Source of the DNA: Nymphaea colorata
Taxonomy: Eukaryota; Streptophyta; Magnoliopsida; Nymphaeales; Nymphaeaceae
DNA length: 26,102 nt
Assembly (NCBI RefSeq): GCF_008831285.2
Contig: NW_022204912.1
Span: 1 to 26,102, forward strand
Reading direction: 5' to 3'
Below, in pieces: positions 1 to 9,572 of the stretch. The notes under the pieces are model-generated. The model had not been told where the DNA came from and did not search any database. It saw only the letters and a program-made list of their open reading frames with translations. Position numbers and translations under genes: made by a program. Each line of letters begins with the position of its first letter. Position 1 is the stretch's first letter.

Positions 1-63
1 CTGATCTGCATTCCTTCTATATACGACTACACATCACATGATAGTACTTTATATACATGATCA

Positions 64-834
64 TCAGTTTTCGAAAGTCTTAAACAGGTCCTTGGGTTGG
101 ATGCGCCGCGATGCTCCCTCCTTTACAGCATGGAAGTAGTTCAATCGTTTGAACGTATGCAATTTGTGCTTCGGCGATAGTATTTGAGTCTGATCGCGGA
201 TCTAAGCTTTAAGGAACCATGCGTATTCGTCAATCCTCTGGTTGTTTCTCTTGTAGCCCAAACTCAGCTTATCCAATAGGGGAAAATGGCCTAATTAATC
301 CAATGCTCATCGATTATCACATTCCCATCTGCATACCAGTTGTAGTACTTAGGTTGAGTTCGAGCAATTTGGGAAAGCTGCATTTCCTTAACGATTTTAC
401 GTTTGCTATCTTATTATGATCTGCGTATTGGTACTCTTACTCAAGAAGAGTCTCTCCATGTGGGGGGCATCCAGATGCTGGAGCGGTTCTATGGTGGTGA
501 TGTTGTTGTCCCCTAGGTAAATCACTTTCAAATGGGTGTATTTAGGTCTCAGATGTCCTCGATGATGGTCGCTTTTTTATTGAAGTCTGGATCTATACTG
601 AGGTACCCAGCCAGATAGTGACGGCCTATATGGTACTAGCATTCAAGAAGATTTATATAGCGGTGAGATCTCTAAACTCTCGATCACCTACATGGGTGAT
701 GGATTACCCAGCTTCCATTCGTCGGACTAGAGTACTCCTCTGAGGAATGGAGAGATGTGGCTGATTAGGGCGCTGCCCGTCTGGCTGAGTAGGTGGCACT
801 TGCCCAGTTTGATTTACGCTTGCTTGCTATTCAT
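64..834 (-). CDS. Leucine-rich repeat protein (SDS22-like repeats)
   Basis: Read on the minus strand with TGA as the only stop, this gives a protein of roughly 255 residues. It starts MNSKQAEIKLGKCHLLSQ and ends in ...KDLFKTFEN before TGA. The middle holds leucine-rich repeats: LKVIYLGDNNITTIEPLQHL (about 470-535), ERLFLS just after it, then SLRKCSFPKLLELNLS (about 350-395). This spacing is typical of SDS22-type repeats, which form protein-binding horseshoes. The C-terminal 50 residues (64-230) are basic and free of repeats. At least four one-base frame corrections are needed (near 655, 555, 410 and 345), so exact length is uncertain. No signal peptide is visible, which suggests a cytosolic adaptor. 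The partner cannot be named. The repeat assignment is firm; the start ATG at 834 is the first in frame. Confidence 0.7.
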
Positions 835-1068
835 GGGTGAGGAAGAGAGCGAATGATATTTGATTGATTTAAAATTTTATAAATCATTTTTATGGGGATT
901 TTATCTTTGGCGAATAGCGGCTTTGTGGGATTTTGCATCCTATGGAGATATGAAAAGTGGATAAGTTTATTGTCTGTATGTTTATGGTCATACGTTGATC
1001 CCTCTGCATGACCTCCGCCAACCTATTCCCCCCATTTACCCACCCTTGCTTATGCTAAAGCGATCACA

Positions 1069-1322
1069 TCAAAAGTTCTAATCATACTCGCTCTGTTGTT
1101 TCTTTTCTGCGAGTGCTCCTGCGATTCCCTGTAGATTTTTCTCGTAGATGGCAAGGTACTTATCGAAGCACTTGCCGAGGCAGGCCTGTTCGTACTTGTT
1201 GATGTCTGTCTCTGGGGAGACGGGGATGCACTTCTCCTCGCAGATGTTGATGCTGCGGACCAGGATGCTTTCATGGAGAGCTCGTACATCTAGCGCTGCG
1301 ATGGCGAGTTATTATTGGACAT
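1069..1322 (-). CDS. Small Tim-family mitochondrial intermembrane-space chaperone (Tim9/Tim10 type)
   Basis: The short minus-strand product carries the twin CX3C signature of small Tim proteins: CEEKC, then 15 residues, then CLGKC, followed by FDKYLAIYEKNLQGIAGAL. Members of this family form hexameric chaperones that guide hydrophobic precursors across the mitochondrial intermembrane space; the four cysteines form two internal disulphides. The predicted length of about 83 residues fits the family. The C terminus (QQSEYDENF, then TGA) contains one TAG read as Glu. The N terminus is unclear: the only nearby ATG (1320-1322) lies in a frame that needs one added base near 1265 to join the CX3C frame. 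The CX3C frame itself stays open further upstream but has no ATG. Which small Tim subunit this is cannot be decided. Confidence 0.75.
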
Positions 1323-1452
1323 TGTTAATTTTAATATTATATGGGGGAGGGGAAGGAGAGGGTAAGATACCTTGGGGAGGGGGGAGAAAGAGAGAGGAAA
1401 AGTGGGGATTGGGTGATAGGGTAAGTTGGTGGGTGGTCATTAAAAAATGGAA

Positions 1453-2636
1453 TCACTTAATGAAGATTTTGGATGATGGTGGTATGGTCCAGCCTATAGG
1501 CCTTTCTCTCTGCGTTGAGGACCTCTTCGACTGATTCCTCCATGAGTATGTAATTTCCTGTCTCTCTCTATCCATGTTGGCCGAACTGCTTCTGCACTCC
1601 TCGATGGCATCGGCAATATCCGCGAATTGCGCCCTCAGCTAATTCTAAATTTTATTCCACTATGCTTCATACCCTCTCCTCTACGCCCTGATCTCTTCGT
1701 GCAAATCGTCGACCATGCTACCATAGGCCGCAATCCTTTCTCTACTCTTCACTAGTTTGATTTCTCTGTTGGATGCCCAATGTGCAATTTGTCCATGATT
1801 GATTTTTCCAATAGATCAAACTGGGCTTCGTGTTCTTCTTCCTCTTCGGTCTCTTTGATGAGATCCTTGAAGGAGGAGACCTTTTCCCTGTGTTATATAT
1901 TTTGATGGAGTGGTTGGAGGGTGCGTTTGGGAGGTTTTCATAGGATTTGTATTATTCGAACTATTGACCATCCTTTTCGCTCTTTTTCATGGTGGAGTTG
2001 TATCCGCCCATGCCCTACAGGCTACGCTTCACGCTGATCAGCAAACTGTTGTCCCTTTGGAATGGGGTGAGCGACAGGCGGAAGGGAGTCTCGGTGGGAT
2101 CGGCATGGGTCTTTTCTTCTACTTTTTGGAGGTGATATGCGAATACATTTTTAGTGATTTCCTGGATAGGGAGAGTGATAGGGCCATCTCCTTCATCTTC
2201 TCCAGCATTGCCGCGATCCCCTCCATCTATTTTTTGATCTTTTGTATTGTTCTATTTTTTAGAGGGCGAAGTGGTGGTGTGCGTTATTGATCTCTTTATA
2301 ATTTTCCGTCAATATTTCAAATTAAAATTAAAACTAGTTCTTCATCTTTTATTTCGCTTGCTGCAGTCGTTCCAGAGGGGAGGGCTGCTGGGATGACTGG
2401 AGGACGCTTTTCCCTTTTGGAGGTGTTGTTGATTGTTTTTTAGAAGGGATTGATGGGGGTGGTTGACTTTTTTTTGGTGAGACGGTTGAAGAGTAATTGG
2501 ATTTTTAGTTGGAGAGTGCTCCTCTCCTAATGCAGCTCTACCCTTGCCTATTTTCTAACCGAATGGCTGTGTCCCCTTTCCCTCCTCTCCCTACCCTTAT
2601 CTGCCAGTTTGGAGGAGGCCAAATATGTCCTCCCAT
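1453..2636 (-). CDS. Coiled-coil protein of unknown function
   Basis: Minus-strand product of about 390 residues, rich in Glu, Lys and Arg. The N-terminal third is Pro/Ser-rich and basic (SPKKSQPPPSIPSKKQ). A helical stretch follows (ERLQQAKEKMKNEFEFEFEI, about 2320-2370, then IEQY and MEGIAAMLEKMKEMALS near 2226). The middle has TPFRLSLTPFQRDNSLLISV and a long acidic coiled coil including KDLIKETEEEEEHEAQFDLL (about 1800-1865) and HEEIRAERRGYEAEWNKIEN (about 1650-1710). It uses many TAA/TAG codons as Glu, including three in eight codons near 2335. Several one-base corrections are needed. The start is uncertain: ATG 2636 gives the long form, ATG 2226 a shorter one. No family recognised; a cytoskeletal or ciliary structural role is only a guess from composition. 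Confidence 0.5.
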
Positions 2637-2811
2637 TTTTCTAACTCATCACGATTATTATAATTACACCCTATTATTACTAGCTAAGATCCATATCATT
2701 TGATCCAGCCATATATGCAGTGGGGGGGGGGATACTTTAGGGCCGGATATTCCTTGGAGAATCCCCGGTTAGTTCGGGGTAATATTAAAAAAGTAGATAA
2801 ACTATGGAAAT

Positions 2812-3819
2812 TCACAGTTTCACTTCTGGCTTCTATTGCTGGCCAGCATTTGCCGTAGATGTGGAGGGTGTCATCGCAATACTTTATGTTTTGGATTTAG
2901 TTGTTCCACTGGGAGTAGAGGTGCTCTGCGTTCTGGACGTGCCACTGCTTCTTGAGCTCCAATGCGATTATCTGCTGCTAGTATTGGTACCTAGTAGCGG
3001 ATCAAGGTAGTAGGTAGGGATTGGGCGCACTCCCTAGGAGGGTGGTAGGGGCGGCGGGAAGATCTCTTCTCTCTGGATGGGGGCATCATCTAATCCTGCA
3101 ATTTGAAGGGGGCAAGTCCTTGCTCTCCGATCTCATCATCCTATTCGTCGTAGTCGTCGAGGCGCATCCTGGGAATATCGTCCTCTTCCTAAGATCGATT
3201 GATTTTATTTTAGTTATACTCATCGGAGGTCCTCTTCAGTTATTTTTTATTGTCCGCCGGGGCTTCACTTTCGCCCTTCTTCTACCTTTCCAGGTCAGAT
3301 AAAAGTTCAACTTACTTTGGTAGGGAGGGTGGTTCGTTGATATTCTTGTCTGATATTTCGAGGCTTTCGGTGGGCGGGCGTTTTCTGTTCTTTTTTTGTA
3401 GGGTTTGGCCCTCGGCGGTTCTTTTATACTTGTCTGCGTTTTCAAGAAGGTTTTTGATGAGAACTTGGTACTTGTTGGCATGTTGTTGGTACACGCTGGG
3501 TTCGTACTTTTCTGCGACGCTGTTGATGATATCGGGGATGGTGTTCCTGTATTTTTCCATTTTTTGGTGATGGCTGCGGCATTGGTTGGAGTCCCGCGTG
3601 ACGATCATGTCTGCCATCATGTCGTAGACGCGGATCCTCTTCTTTTTGGAGGGGTCCTCGAGGATGGAGCGGAAAAATGATAGAAAATGGAGTATTTCAA
3701 ACGTTATCTTTAGTTCCAATGGCCGTCACGCTGGTAGGGTTGGCACCGCCGGGAATTGCTTGACTTTATTGTGAAAGGAAGTTGTAGGTTGATTTGATAT
3801 CCCTGAAGAAGATTTCCAT
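2812..3819 (-). CDS. SANT/Myb-like domain protein, probably nuclear
   Basis: Minus-strand product of about 335 residues. Near residues 50-110 it has KKRIRVYDMMADMIVTR followed by DSNQCRSHHQKMEKYRNTIP. The QCRSHHQKM core resembles the recognition helix of SANT/Myb-like domains common in ciliates and plants. A long highly charged region follows (about 2990-3330), with an acidic cluster EEEDDIPRMRLDDYDEEDDE and many Glu codons written TAA or TAG. The C-terminal segment (ELKKQWHVQNAEHLYSQWNN, then IKYCDDTLHIYGKCWPAIEA) looks like a second folded helical domain. The start ATG at 3819 gives MEIFFRDIKSTYNFLSQ; a one-base correction near 3705 links it to the SANT region, and others are needed near 2960 and 2830. 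DNA or chromatin binding is inferred from the motif only. Confidence 0.55.
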
Positions 3820-4510
3820 GCGTTTAAGGTGTGGAATTAATTTCCATAATATGGTTTTAAGCCTGTGATTAATTATAAAATATGTCGATTTTAAAAGGAT
3901 TAGCACATGGGTCTCGATTTAATCGCGATCGCTGTATCCTGCTGGCCCAAATTGCCCACCCGCATGCCTTATAAGCCGAAATTGTGGAGAAAAATCGAAT
4001 ATTGTCAACGATATGTTTAACCTTAAGATTAAAATTATCCATACTCCTCTCCTAATTTTATCCTGGCATTCTATATCGATAAAAACAACGATTTTGGTGT
4101 GACTCTCTGTCGGTCGGCCCAAATACGCAAAATAGGGTGTTTTTACTTATTTTCCACCCCTGAGGGCAAGTATCATTTGGAAAGGAATAACGATGAATGT
4201 CTTTTGCAAAAATGGGAAAAAATGCCAATCGGATCGCCCTGTGTGGCCTGGGGAGTATTGTTTGTATTTTTTTAATTTTTAGATTTATAAATGATAAATA
4301 ATAATCTTGATATACGCAAGACTACTAAAAAAATAAAATTCGCCGTAACTTCCATCCCCCTCCACCGTACCCTCCGTAGAAACCAAAAACCCACCAAAAT
4401 TATATCGGCTGCAAACCCTCCATTTCCGGATGGGTTGATGTCTATGATAAGGGTCCAACAGACTGCGGGTGATTGGTGGATAGGATATAGACAACAGGAG
4501 GTGTGGTCGT
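3820..4510. other. Long intergenic stretch, no supported gene
   Basis: About 690 bases between two minus-strand genes. It is AT-rich at both ends and has short homopolymer runs. A plus-strand frame is open from ATG 3907 to TGA 4563 (about 218 codons), but with only one stop codon in the code such lengths arise by chance. Its product is rich in Cys and Trp, has no recognisable motif, and overlaps the 3' end of the next gene. No RNA gene or repeat was recognised. Confidence 0.4.
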
Positions 4511-4825
4511 TCACTATTGGCCCTCGTGGGAGGGGTTTCTTTTCTCTTCGGTCTGCATCTTGAGATCGTAGAATTCCATCAATTTGGACTCGGAGAGACG
4601 GTAGAGGGATTTCTGCTCGTCCAGCAATTCCAAGACCTCCTGTGTTATTTTTTAATCGTACCATTGTCTATTCCCTTGCCGATGGGCTCGAGGTATATTG
4701 GATGAATTTGTGAAGAGATTCTAAAGCTTTTCTAGATATTGGGGGGATACTTTGCTCGTGCGAGATCCTAGGGAGCTGGTATCGGCCTTGGGCTTTTGTT
4801 TCCCATTTTTTTCTTCTTTTTGCAT
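4511..4825 (-). CDS. Small charged helical protein, unknown function
   Basis: Minus-strand open frame of 104 codons with no frame correction needed, from ATG 4825 to TGA at 4511-4513. The N terminus is basic and polar (MQKEEKNGKQKPKADTSSLG). The C-terminal half is a likely amphipathic helix (DEKITQEVLELLDEQKSLYR, then SESKLMEFYDLKMQTEEK). Four in-frame TAA/TAG codons are read as Glu. An upstream in-frame ATG near 4895 would add about 23 hydrophobic residues from AT-rich sequence and is less likely. It lies 181 bases downstream of the arginase stop on the same strand. No family is recognised. Confidence 0.5.
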
Positions 4826-5006
4826 AATGGAAACCTCCTTGAGTATTGGATAGTTAATTACAAATTTAAACAAAAGCTCAATTTTTTTCATTGTTTCCCA
4901 TACCCAAAATATGAACCAACACCGCCCCCAAAAGAGACCATACGGTCGCATCTGCCAGGAGACGGAGAGAAAAAATAATTTTATGTATGTAAATGTGAGA
5001 TTACGA

Positions 5007-5993
5007 TCAAAGAGTGAAATAGCTTGTAAAGACACTGTCGATAAGGTCCAATCCCAATCCCACTGTGGGACTCACCAATCCGTACCCATGCTCTCCTCTA
5101 AAGGCCAACCTTCCCTATTAAAGTTCCAATTTTTTGTTGATTTAGACCACGTCAGGCCGACTAGGTTCGCTCGTGGGCGTCGACCGAACGATGTAGTTGG
5201 CTTCGACAGGCTGAGCCCGCCTCTGAACTTAGTCCCTGTTCCAAAGGCAACGTGGGGGTCTATTGCGTCGATATCAAAGAGATGTGGAAAGGCTTGTCTC
5301 CATTTGGATCCAGATGCTCAAGGCTTGCCTCATGACCTCGCCAATGCCCAGCTGGGTCACTCGGTCCATGGTGAAGCACTTGATGTTGAGTTTCTTCAGG
5401 TTGACCCACTCGTCAGGGTCGATATCCCTGATGGCGATCATGACAATATTCTCGTAGGGGACCAAATTGGTCAGCCACTGGAAGCCCTGGAATTTGGCTA
5501 GCCAGTAACGTGAGAAACGGGATAGCCGTGGTAATTGGGGTAGACTGACATGGTAGGATCGATGAAATCGGATGCGCATCAACCCAGATGACTTTTAGGT
5601 CCTTATAGTAGGTATTCAGGCGTGGAGGGTGGAGGTGCCGACTGAATGGTCTCCTCCCACGGTGACTACGATTCCCTCCTGATGCTAGTTCAGTCCTTGC
5701 AGGATCTTGTTGTTGATTTGTTCTAGTAAATTATCTAAAAGAGGCAAGTTGTTCATCCTGGTGGTGGTCTTCTCTTCGCTCCTGTGGGCTGGGTTGTAGT
5801 CTCTTGCGCTGATGTTGCCGAGATCGATGGTCTCAACTTGGTATTTGGACCTGAGAACGTTGAAGAGGTTGGCATTCCTGAGGAGGTCGGGGGTCTATTC
5901 GACGCCTTCGATGTCTTGGCCTTACCAGATGGCGCCGCCGACGTAGAGCATCTTGTGGGTGGCTGTCTTTTTCAGCTTGTTTGGCTTCTACAT
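5007..5993 (-). CDS. Arginase (ureohydrolase family)
   Basis: Arginase splits L-arginine into ornithine and urea using a two-manganese centre. The minus-strand product of about 328 residues has all the family marks in order: GVEETPDLLRNANLF near residue 31, VTVGGDHSVGTSTL near residue 111 with the first Mn-binding His, VIWVDAHPDF with the Asp-His-Asp ligands, HGYPVSH, ENIVMIAIRDIDPDEW, HISFDIDAIDPHVAFGTGT with the last two Asp ligands, GGLSLSEANYI, DVVEINKKLELEE and a closing VGLGLDLIDSVFTSYFTL. All six metal ligands are present. The Glu of DVVEIN, which contacts substrate in known arginases, is encoded by TAA (5142-5144). About five one-base deletions break the frame (near 5625, 5570, 5505, 5270 and 5210). 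No targeting peptide is obvious, so the enzyme is probably cytosolic. Its start lies 196 bases from the divergent carboxypeptidase gene. Confidence 0.93.
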
Positions 5994-6189
5994 TAAATTA
6001 CTATTATGAAAAAGCTATATATTTTGGTACTTATTGATGCTTTCAGCACACCCATATTAATACCGTTGTATTTCATTTTTTAGTAGTGATTAACTATCCA
6101 ACAAACAAGCAAATAAAATGGTTTTTTTGATAATTACTATCCCCCGTCAAGCTTTCTTTTTTGTAATAAATCTATCGATATAATATCTT
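5994..6189. promoter_or_regulatory. Divergent intergenic region between arginase and carboxypeptidase 1
   Basis: This 196-base AT-rich gap separates two genes transcribed away from each other, so it must hold both promoters. Its right edge contains the TAATAAATCTATCG block shared with the second carboxypeptidase gene. No other element can be assigned from sequence alone. Confidence 0.5.
6164..6189 (+). promoter_or_regulatory. Conserved leader block of carboxypeptidase 1
   Basis: The 26 bases directly before the ATG read TAATAAATCTATCG, then ATATAAT, then ATCTT. The tandem paralog has the same block directly before its ATG (7926-7953), with one substitution and two extra A residues. Sequence further upstream is not obviously alike, so this block was either kept by selection (core promoter or start context) or carried in the duplicated unit. 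Confidence 0.5.
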
Positions 6190-7674
6190 ATGGTGAAGCA
6201 ACTTCTCCTCTTGGCGCTCATGGCGGTCCTCCTGTCCGCCCTCTTCACCTCGCCTGACGAGTGGCTTGAAAAGGGATTCGATATTCGAGCTGGGAAATTC
6301 AAGGAGGAACCGGGGTATGAACTGTTTATCGAGACTGTATGCAACGAAGTCAACCTTAGCAAAGCTCCCTATAACTACAATGGCACCGTTATGTCAGGAT
6401 ACTTAAATTTGAAAAAGGGAGGCTCAGCCTTGGGATTCACCTTCTACGGAAAGGAAAATGTGGAGAGAAGAAGATCAATACCGTCCCCACTGTCCTATGG
6501 CTCAACGGAGGCCCTGGATCCTCGAGCCAGTTGGGAAATTTGATGGAATTGGGGCCATTCTGGGTCGTTAAATCCACATCCAAGCCTTATGATATCGTCA
6601 GGAACCAATATTCCTGGGTGAAGGATTATAACATCCTTTTCGTTGACCAGCCAGTAGGCACTGGCTTGAGCTATGCCGATCCCTCATATCCCAACGTTTA
6701 CGTGACCAACCAAACCGACCTTGCCAACGATTTCTACAGAGCTTGTTGAGCTCTATAGCAACCCTAACGGATGCTTCCAAAAACTGAGCATCAAGCCCGA
6801 CAGTCCTCTTTTCATCTTCGGTGAAAGCTACGCCGGCAAATACGCTCCTGCCATCGGACTGAAAATCGCGAAATAGGCAAAAGAAAACGGAGGTTTCCTC
6901 ACTGGCCTGAAGGGCATCGCTATCGGTGACGGTTTTACTCATCCTTACAGTACCTTATCGATGATGGGCGAATACGCTTTCAATCTCGGTTTGATTGACT
7001 ACCAGTAAAGGACCAAGATCGAGCAATACATCCTCAATGCCACTTACGAGGAGCGCAACGGCAGATGGCGGGATCTCCATGAATCCTTCTACAAGGTCTT
7101 GAATACGATTACTAATGGAACGGGCGGCGTCAATGTGTATGATATCACCAAATACGAACGATACCCTACTAGTCTCCTCGATTAGTACTTTAACAACCCT
7201 GAAGTTATGCTTTGTATGGCTTGAACCCCTCAGTCAAGTACAACAGTCAGGGCGGCAACGTCGGCTCTGCTCTCTACGAAGATTTCATGAAGAGTGAAGT
7301 TAGGCTGGTCTAGCAGTTGCTGCAAGGATTCGACGTGCCTGTTCTGGTCTACACTGGTCAAAACGACTTGATCGTTAGACTCCCGGCACTTTGAAGTGGG
7401 TGGAGACTGTGCATTTCCCCGACGGGGATAAGTTTAGGTAAATGGTGTGTATATAGGGACACTCTGTTCTCTCCGTGGAAGATCAACAATAAGGTGGTAG
7501 GGTTTTACAAGAAAGTGGGCAAGCTGTGGTGAGGACTATCCATAATGCTGGCCATTTGGTGCCTATGGATCAAGGAGAAGTTGCTCTTGCCTTGGTCAAT
7601 GATTTCGTCAAGGGGATTCTAGGAGACAAGGGGAGGAAATTGCACAAGAACAGATCAGGACACAAACAGATTGA
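6190..7674 (+). CDS. Serine carboxypeptidase, family S10 (copy 1)
   Basis: A secreted or lysosomal serine exopeptidase that removes C-terminal residues. The N terminus MVKQLLLLALMAVLLSALFT is a clear signal peptide. Order of motifs: LWLNGGPGSSSQLGNL (substrate carboxylate site and oxyanion region), ILFVDQPVGTGLSYAD, FGESYAGKYAPAIG with the nucleophile Ser (codon 6826-6828), GIAIGDGF, VYTGQNDLIV with the catalytic Asp, and AGHLVPMDQ with the catalytic His. The triad is complete. It most resembles the vitellogenic-type (CPVL) branch. A 19-base intron lies at 7438-7456. Six one-base deletions are inferred by alignment to copy 2 (near 6465, 6743, 7210, 7382, 7529, 7633). The last one moves the stop from 7835-7837 to TGA 7672-7674, giving the C terminus AQEQIRTQTD, which matches copy 2. 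Four N-x-S/T sites are consistent with secretion. Confidence 0.94.
7438..7456 (+). other. 19-base intron in carboxypeptidase 1
   Basis: GTAAATGGTGTGTATATAG starts with GTA and ends with AG. Removing it joins ...DKFR to DTLFSPWKINNK in frame, matching copy 2, where a 20-base intron sits at exactly the same codon position and phase. The exon sequences on both sides are alike between copies, while the intron bodies differ. Confidence 0.88.
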
Positions 7675-7925
7675 GAATGATCTATGGAGATTGCAATATA
7701 CCCATCATATCACAGCTCTATTAAATTCTCTCACTTTTATTCATTTATATTGGGAAATCATATCCCAAATTCTCAACAGAATATTGACCAAAAATAGCTT
7801 ACTTATTTCTTGCAATACTTTCTCTATTTTCTCTTGAAGTAATATTACATTTTTTTCTTCCTTCATATCCCTACCAAAAAATCTTGATTTGATCCATATT
7901 ACAATTCCTTAACTTTTCATCTTTA

Positions 7926-7953
7926 TAATAAATCTATCGCTATAAAATATCTT
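7926..7953 (+). promoter_or_regulatory. Conserved leader block of carboxypeptidase 2
   Basis: TAATAAATCTATCG, then CTATAAAATATCTT, ends directly at the start codon and matches the block before copy 1. The preceding 250 bases after the copy 1 stop are AT-rich and hold the 3' region of copy 1. Confidence 0.5.
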
Positions 7954-9436
7954 ATGGTGAAGCGCTTCCTGACCTTCCTGTTGGTCCTCGCCTTCGTTTC
8001 CGCAGATTTCACCTCAGCCGATGAGTGGCTCGCCAAGGGATTCGATATCCACGATGGGATTTTGGCCGATTTCCCAGGCTATAACCTCCAGATCGAAACC
8101 AAATGCACCGAAGTTAACCTCACCAAGGCCCCATACAACTACAATGGCACCGTCATGTCCGGCTACCTCAAATTGAACAAGGGAGGATCAGCCCTCGCCT
8201 TCGTCTTCTACGGAAAGGAAAATGTTGAAAGGAGCAAAATCAATACCGTCCCCTCATCATCTGGCTCAATGGAGGCCCCGGATTCTCCAGCCAGTATGGA
8301 AGCTTCAGAGAAATAGGGCCCTACCACCTCGTCAAGTCCACCAGCAAGCCCTTCGACATCGTCAGGAACGAATACTCCTGGGTCAAGGACTACAACATCC
8401 TCTTCGTCGATCAACCGGTCGGCACTGGCCTCAGCTACGCCGATCCCACTTTCCCCAAGTCTACGCTACCAACCAGTCGGAGATTGCCAGCGACTTCTAC
8501 ACAGCTTTAAAGGAACTGTACAACAACCCAATGGCTGTTTCCAAAGATTGAACATCCGTGGAGACCACCCCTGTTCATCTTCGGTAAAAGTTGGGCAGGC
8601 AAGATGGCGCCTGCCATCAGTCTCAAGATCCTCACATAGGCAAGAGACAACAAAGGCTTCCTGACCGGCTTGAAGGGGGTCAGTGTTGGCGACGGTTTCA
8701 ACCATCCCTACCTTACTGTTTCAGTCATGGGATAATACGCATACAATTTCGGCTTCTCGACTACCAGGAGCGTACCAGGGTTGAGCAGGTCATCCTCAAT
8801 GCCACTTACCAAGAGATGAACCATCAGTGGATCGACCTGCCAAGTCCTTCGACAAGGTCTTGGCCATCATCTACAACGGTACTGGCGGCGTCCTCGCTTA
8901 CGATATCACCAGGTATGAGCCCTATACGGAATTCCTGGAGGAATACTTTGGCAATCCTTAAGTGACTGCCTTGTATGGTTGGGATCCCGCAGTCAAGTAT
9001 AATAGTCAGAGTGCCAATGTCCGTAGTCTCTTCGTGAGGACTTCATGAAGAACGAGCTCAAAACCCTCTAGACCATCCTCCAAGAGTTCGATATTCAGAT
9101 GCTGGTCTACACTGGTCAAAACGATTTGATTTGCTCCACTCCTGGCACTTTGACCTGGATATAGAGGTTGCACCACGCGGATGGGCAGAAGTTTAGGTAA
9201 GGTTTGTGATATTCAGAGATACGCTGCTGACTCCCTGGAAAATCAATAAGAAAGTGGTCGGATTCTATAAGAGAGTGGGAAAGTTGTGGCTGAGGACTAT
9301 CAATGATGCTGGCCACATGCCCACTCTGGACCAAGGAGAAGTTACTCTTGCTATGGCTAATGATTTCGTCAAGGGTACTCTTGGCCTGTAGGTGGAAAAT
9401 GTTTCCCAGGAGCAGATGAGGACGTAGACTAATTGA
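7954..9436 (+). CDS. Serine carboxypeptidase-like protein, family S10 (copy 2, altered active-site motif)
   Basis: Tandem paralog of the preceding gene, with signal peptide MVKRFLTFLLVLAFVSADFT and the same motif order: IIWLNGGPGFSSQYG, ILFVDQPVGTGLSYAD, GVSVGDGF, VYTGQNDLICSTPGTL and INDAGHMPTLDQGE. Ser, Asp and His of the triad are all present. The nucleophile motif is unusual: FGKSWAGKM in place of FGESYAGKY. The Glu before the Ser (codon 8586-8588, AAA) is thus Lys, and the following Tyr is Trp. In carboxypeptidase Y that Glu helps bind the substrate carboxylate, so specificity may differ. A 20-base intron lies at 9197-9216. Seven one-base deletions are inferred against copy 1 (near 8253, 8460, 8530, 8570, 8755, 8842, 9035). 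TAG 9390-9392 is read through as Glu and the gene ends VSQEQMRTETN at TGA 9434-9436. Confidence 0.92.
9197..9216 (+). other. 20-base intron in carboxypeptidase 2
   Basis: GTAAGGTTTGTGATATTCAG has GT...AG ends and sits at the same codon and phase as the 19-base intron of copy 1. Splicing joins GQKFR to DTLLTPWKINKK. If retained, the frame meets TGA inside the intron itself. Confidence 0.9.
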
Positions 9437-9572
9437 TTAGTGATTTGACAAATAAATAAGCACCACAATTATCACATTACTGCAATCCCTTTGGACCATC
9501 CCATATCCCATATAATATCATTTGTACTCCCATTATAATTCCCCATTGTAATTAGAAATATTTTTCGAAATT

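Noticed and set aside
1-63. Possible left chromosome end
   Set aside because: No CCCCAA repeats are present, so the chromosome continues beyond the window.
1910-2290. Plus-strand hydrophobic frame that looks like a membrane protein
   Set aside because: It is the complement of the Glu/Lys-rich coiled-coil gene; complements of charged helices read as hydrophobic.
3907-4563. Plus-strand frame of about 218 codons open under the TGA-only code
   Set aside because: No recognisable motif, many Cys and Trp, AT-rich non-genic sequence at 4260-4340, and it overlaps the 3' end of the gene at 4511-4825. With one stop codon this length can arise by chance.
4911-5501. Plus-strand frame of 196 codons
   Set aside because: It runs antisense through arginase, whose metal-binding motifs fix the minus strand as coding.
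7675-7837. C-terminal extension of carboxypeptidase 1 to TGA 7835-7837
   Set aside because: A one-base deletion in the G run near 7633 explains it: the corrected frame ends AQEQIRTQTD, matching copy 2, and the extension is AT-rich like a 3' region.
6190-9436. Carboxypeptidases as pseudogenes because of many frame breaks
   Set aside because: All breaks are single missing bases, catalytic residues and a same-site intron are kept in both copies, and other unrelated genes in the window show the same type of breaks.
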